NCBI GenBank assembly: GCA_913042885.1
Contig: CAJWLW010000183.1
Location: 1 to 9,542, forward strand
Direction of reading: 5' to 3'
DNA length: 9,542 nt
Source: an uncultured Lentisphaeria bacterium
GTDB taxonomy: Bacteria; Verrucomicrobiota; Lentisphaeria; JABSQK01; CAJWLW01
The notes beneath the pieces are model-generated. The model had not been told where the DNA came from, made no database searches, and saw only the letters and a program-made list of their open reading frames with translations. A program made the translations under genes and the position numbers. This document shows, piece after piece, positions 6,370 to 9,542 of the stretch (position 1 is the stretch's first letter; every line of letters begins with the position of its first letter).

Positions 6370-9254
6370 GCCGTCGGCGCAGCTTCAGGCTCAGCCTGCT
6401 CATCGGCGGTGCTGTGCATGGCTGACGTGATGAACACGAGAATGGCATAGAGAAGCCCGTGCGCCATGGCGATGACCGGCCAGAGGTAACCGTGATTTTC
6501 GAACAGGCTTTGGGCGATCAGCAGCACGATCGCAATCGGAATCCAGGCGATCGTCAGGCCCAGGCTCGCCGGCAGCCGGAAAGTTTTTTGTCGGGTCAGG
6601 TCAAAGGCCAGCCAAACCATCAGAGCGACGAGGTAAGGGATAGCCGGGTTGTTCAGGATCGTGAGCATCTTGCCACCCAGACTGGCCAACGACGTTATGC
6701 AGTAGGCCATAGGCGACAGGGCCACGAGAAGACCAGCGATATTGAGCTGCGGCGAGTATCGCGCGAAACGGCCCATGCTGTCAAACTTTTTCAGCTTACC
6801 GCTGTGTACCACGAAGATGATGATGAGGAATGCCAAGCCATTTGTCAGGCCGGGCAGAAGATGGTTGATTTTGCTCTGGATATTGACACCCAGTGTTGCC
6901 GCTGTGCGGACTGCACTGAACGCCGGATAAACCCACAGCAGCAGCAGTCCCATCGTGATGCGCCTGACGATTTCGTCGCGGGAGCTGCGGTTGTAGATCT
7001 TGACGCGGCCCGGAAACTGGTTGGCGAACTGCATCAGCTTTGGCAGAATCAGACTCTGTGGGATGGCCATAAAGCGGTGCCAGGCTTCGTCGGCAGCAGA
7101 GAAGCGGGCGACAGTCTCGAGTTCGACTGCCGTGTTATACCTGTGCGCCACCTCTGTGTTGACGGCCCGCTGCAGAATATCGGAGAGGCGCTTCCAGGCG
7201 TTGGAACCGCCCAAGCGCAGGGCGTTCTGGGCGTCGATGACGTTACTCCAGCGGTCGTTTTGGATCCATTCAGGGATCTTGTCCTCGATGGTTTCTGTGA
7301 TCACTTTGTCGATCCGCATGATGCGATCGTGCGCTTCCTGATCGTCAGCTGCCGGCCGCACTTCGCTGTTGTTCGGCGGCAACCGGAAGCGCCCCATGTC
7401 CATGATCTGCAGCAGGGCGTCCGAGTATTTGCCTTCACGAATGTATTTCTCGATGTTGTCGATCGATTCTTCTCGTGTCTTCGTCAGCGCCAGACAGTGC
7501 TCACACATTGTGGTGCGGCGGTCGCCGAGCTCGGTGCCGCGCCATGGCGGGGTGTCTTCAAGGATTTGCATGGCGTGCGAGAAACAGTTCATCCCGAGAA
7601 TCAGCCCGGCCTGGGTGACGGCATGGTCGAGGGCGTTGCGGGTCATTTTCAGGTCGTTGTTGATCGTTGTGCAGGCGTCCTCGCCGAATACCCGATTCAT
7701 GTAGTTGATGTTCGTCGTCAGCTTCGCCAGGTCGAACTCGATCTGGGCCTGCTTGGCGGCTTCGGTCAGCACTGTGCGCAGCTCGGCGATGTTCGTGTTG
7801 AAATTGACGACAACTTCGAAATCAGGGCTCTCCGAGAGGGCCTCCTCAGGTACGAGTTCCCGTAAATGTTCAGCCAGGCTGACGGCTTTCTCCAGATTTC
7901 GCACCCGCATGGCGGCATCCAGATCCATGAGCAAGTTGCGGCGCTCCAGAATAATTTCCCGCCATTTCCTGGTCAGTTCAGCGGCTTCCGGCTGGTTCTG
8001 AGAGGCAAACACTTTGAGGGTTTCGACGGCGGTCTCGAACTCAAGGAAATCGGCCTGGCTGCGGGCAGTCTGGATCACCGTCACCGACGATTCTGCCAGT
8101 TTGATGTCGCTGCCGCAATCCGGACAGAACTGCACGCCGACATGGTATTCCGCCTCGCATATCGGGCAGTCGGCGATGCCTTTCGCACCGCAATAGGCAC
8201 AGTACGTGGCCTGATTTAGATTACTCTTCTCGCAGTGCGGGCATTGCCAGTGTCCTTCCGATGATCTCGCGTCAGGAGCGTCAACACCCGCCCTGCAGTC
8301 GGCGTGATCCATCGTCGCCTCAAGATCCCGCACAAATTCGCTCATCTTGGCATAGCGATTTGAACGCTTGTACGAGAGCGCCTTTGCCAGCGGTTTGGAA
8401 ATGTCCTCACGCACCGCGGATTCCCGGAAATAGCGTGGCAATTCGGCCGTCATAATATACCAGAAGACAGCGCCCAGTGCGAAGATGTCGACGCGCGTGT
8501 CGACATTGGTTGCATCGCTCCACTGCTCCGGCGCGACGTACTCGGGCGTACCCAGCAACGTGCCTTGGCGGGTTATTTCCTCGGTCGGTTGCTTCTCAAC
8601 CGGCCGCGCCAGCCCGAAGTCTACCAGCTTCGGTTCGAGATTGCCGTCGAGCAGGATGTTCGACGGTTTGATGTCGCGGTGGATGGTGCCCTGTTCGTGG
8701 GCGTAATCCAGTGCGTGGCACAGTTTGACGATCAACTGCTTGGCTTCGTCGGGTTCCAGCGGGCCGCGGATTTTAATGTATTGGTCGAGGCTCACCGGCG
8801 GTGTCGGTACGACTGGCGGGTCGTTGTCCAGAACCTCTGGCCCCGGGACGTACTCCATGACGATGTAGTAATCGTACTCGTCCTGGCCAATGTCGAAAAT
8901 GCTGACGATGTGAAAATGGCCGAGAGACGCGATGGTCTGGGCTTCGCGCAGGAAGCGGCGCTGGATCTGCTTGCTCTTCGAGGACTGCACCAGCAGGCGC
9001 TTGATCGCGACATAACGATTCAGGCGTGTGTCCTGCGCCAGATAGACGATGCCCATTCCACCTCTGCCGATCTCGCGCACGATGTGATAACGTTCACCGA
9101 TCACGCGCTTCGACAGCCCGTCTATCACCATTGACTCGCTCACCGTCAGCGTCAGTGTTTCGCCGAGGGTATCGTTGCCATCGATCTTCTCCTCCGGAGG
9201 TGCGTGCGTCTTGAGGTCGTCGGGGGACGGTTCTTTTGTGGTATTTCTGTTCAT
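6366..9254 (-). CDS. Ser/Thr protein kinase with double zinc ribbon and six C-terminal membrane helices
   Basis: The protein has 962 residues counted from ATG 9254; a TTG two codons upstream (9260) is an alternative start, and neither has a clear Shine-Dalgarno. Residues ~56-315 are a complete Hanks-type kinase: glycine loop GRGGMG (63-68), Lys85, Glu104, HRD 192-194, DFG 212-214, an activation segment with Thr224, 228, 232 and 236, and APE 241-243. It is an RD kinase and should be active. A Pro-rich insert (DNDPPVVPTPPVS, ~144-156) lies at the hinge. Two CxxC-CxxC zinc ribbons follow (Cys338/341/352/355 and 363/366/377/380). Residues ~390-765 are charged and helical, with one further CxxC (584/587). 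Six membrane helices follow (~766-784, 803-819, 837-861, 869-886, 896-918, 922-946), then a short acidic tail. Basic residues in loops 2-3 and 4-5 place those loops and the kinase in the cytoplasm. No extracellular sensor domain is present. The role is signalling at the membrane; targets are unknown. It is the first gene of a block with the M28 peptidase and galE. Confidence 0.93.
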   Translation of the reverse strand: MNRNTTKEPSPDDLKTHAPPEEKIDGNDTLGETLTLTVSESMVIDGLSKRVIGERYHIVREIGRGGMGIVYLAQDTRLNRYVAIKRLLVQSSKSKQIQRRFLREAQTIASLGHFHIVSIFDIGQDEYDYYIVMEYVPGPEVLDNDPPVVPTPPVSLDQYIKIRGPLEPDEAKQLIVKLCHALDYAHEQGTIHRDIKPSNILLDGNLEPKLVDFGLARPVEKQPTEEITRQGTLLGTPEYVAPEQWSDATNVDTRVDIFALGAVFWYIMTAELPRYFRESAVREDISKPLAKALSYKRSNRYAKMSEFVRDLEATMDHADCRAGVDAPDARSSEGHWQCPHCEKSNLNQATYCAYCGAKGIADCPICEAEYHVGVQFCPDCGSDIKLAESSVTVIQTARSQADFLEFETAVETLKVFASQNQPEAAELTRKWREIILERRNLLMDLDAAMRVRNLEKAVSLAEHLRELVPEEALSESPDFEVVVNFNTNIAELRTVLTEAAKQAQIEFDLAKLTTNINYMNRVFGEDACTTINNDLKMTRNALDHAVTQAGLILGMNCFSHAMQILEDTPPWRGTELGDRRTTMCEHCLALTKTREESIDNIEKYIREGKYSDALLQIMDMGRFRLPPNNSEVRPAADDQEAHDRIMRIDKVITETIEDKIPEWIQNDRWSNVIDAQNALRLGGSNAWKRLSDILQRAVNTEVAHRYNTAVELETVARFSAADEAWHRFMAIPQSLILPKLMQFANQFPGRVKIYNRSSRDEIVRRITMGLLLLWVYPAFSAVRTAATLGVNIQSKINHLLPGLTNGLAFLIIIFVVHSGKLKKFDSMGRFARYSPQLNIAGLLVALSPMAYCITSLASLGGKMLTILNNPAIPYLVALMVWLAFDLTRQKTFRLPASLGLTIAWIPIAIVLLIAQSLFENHGYLWPVIAMAHGLLYAILVFITSAMHSTADEQAEPEAAPTA

Positions 9255-9542
9255 GCGCAAGCAGAGTCAAAACCGGACAGGATCAGTTCGGGGAGTGGCT
9301 CTTCAACCAGGGTTACTGAATGAAAATCTGGGGTACGGACGGTGCTTGGAAATGCACCGATTGATACTGTCCAATCCGGGGGGGAAACGGCAAAAGAAAA
9401 ATGGTGTGTTGTGGTGCAGTAGTCCCGTGTAAACATACAGGCGCTAACCGCCGATTTCAAGGCACAGTTCCTGCATCTTAGCCGCTACAAGGCATGTGGA
9501 CGTGCGGTTTTGCGATTGCCTGATTGCAGCGCAACTTGTATT
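9255..9542. other. Upstream region of the kinase block, no gene seen
   Basis: No convincing coding sequence lies in these 288 bases. A minus-strand frame (9251-9460) opens only with TTG and has no recognisable content. The stretch holds the promoter candidate at 9432-9460 and a short dyad, GATTG/CAATC, near 9356-9373. It would be the 5' leader and control region of the kinase operon. Confidence 0.6.
9432..9460 (-). promoter_or_regulatory. Sigma70-like promoter candidate for the kinase-peptidase-galE block
   Basis: On the minus strand TTGAAA (9455-9460) is followed, after exactly 17 bases, by TATGTT (9432-9437). Each box matches the consensus at four of six positions with ideal spacing. Transcription would start near 9425 and give a 5' leader of about 170 bases before ATG 9254. 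Bacteria of this kind do not always follow the E. coli consensus closely, so confidence is limited. Confidence 0.4.

Noticed and set aside
5308..6450. 380-codon plus-strand frame
   Set aside because: Antisense to the M28 peptidase, whose complete zinc site shows which strand codes.
6459..7865. 468-codon plus-strand frame
   Set aside because: Antisense to the kinase helical and membrane region. Its His/Arg/Gln-rich translation has no domain and is a by-product of high GC on the opposite strand.
9251..9460. 69-codon minus-strand frame before the kinase
   Set aside because: It starts only with TTG, which is also the -35 box of the promoter candidate, and has no recognisable content. Kept only as a coupling hypothesis in the findings.

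Overview
The window is a GC-rich bacterial chromosomal segment with two gene blocks that converge at about 4221-4295. Four things point to a Planctomycetes/Lentisphaerae/Hydrogenedentes-like heterotroph: a secreted GH123/DUF4091-like glycan hydrolase, an enolase-superfamily sugar-acid dehydratase, a very long zinc-ribbon Ser/Thr kinase with a C-terminal membrane bundle, and a long intergenic region. This placement is an inference from gene content; there is no rRNA or marker gene here to fix it.

Left block (1-4220), probable carbohydrate catabolism. A secreted hydrolase-like protein reads leftward from 1394 and runs off the window at base 1. A 639-bp non-coding region (1395-2033) follows, with several short inverted repeats, a perfect tandem octamer and a possible 25-codon upstream ORF. 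Reading rightward are a mandelate racemase/galactonate dehydratase-like enzyme (2034-3191) and, 6 bp later, an NAD-dependent dehydrogenase of the glycerol-1-phosphate dehydrogenase/AraM-like superfamily (3198-4220). A reasonable model is that the exported enzyme releases a sugar or derivative, while the cytoplasmic pair dehydrates a sugar acid and oxidises or reduces a related polyol or keto intermediate. The substrate cannot be read from the sequence.

Right block (4296-9254, minus strand), signalling and cell envelope. In transcription order it holds a 962-residue Ser/Thr protein kinase with two zinc ribbons, a long helical region and six C-terminal membrane helices; a membrane-anchored M28 zinc aminopeptidase whose start overlaps the kinase stop by ATGA; and galE (UDP-glucose 4-epimerase) 46 bp further on. 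A sigma70-like promoter candidate lies at 9432-9460, about 180 bp upstream of the kinase. No tRNA, rRNA, CRISPR array, transposase or phage gene was seen. The most unusual items are the kinase architecture, with a proline-rich insert at the hinge, and the dehydrogenase with Glu where the metal-binding Asp of its superfamily is expected.
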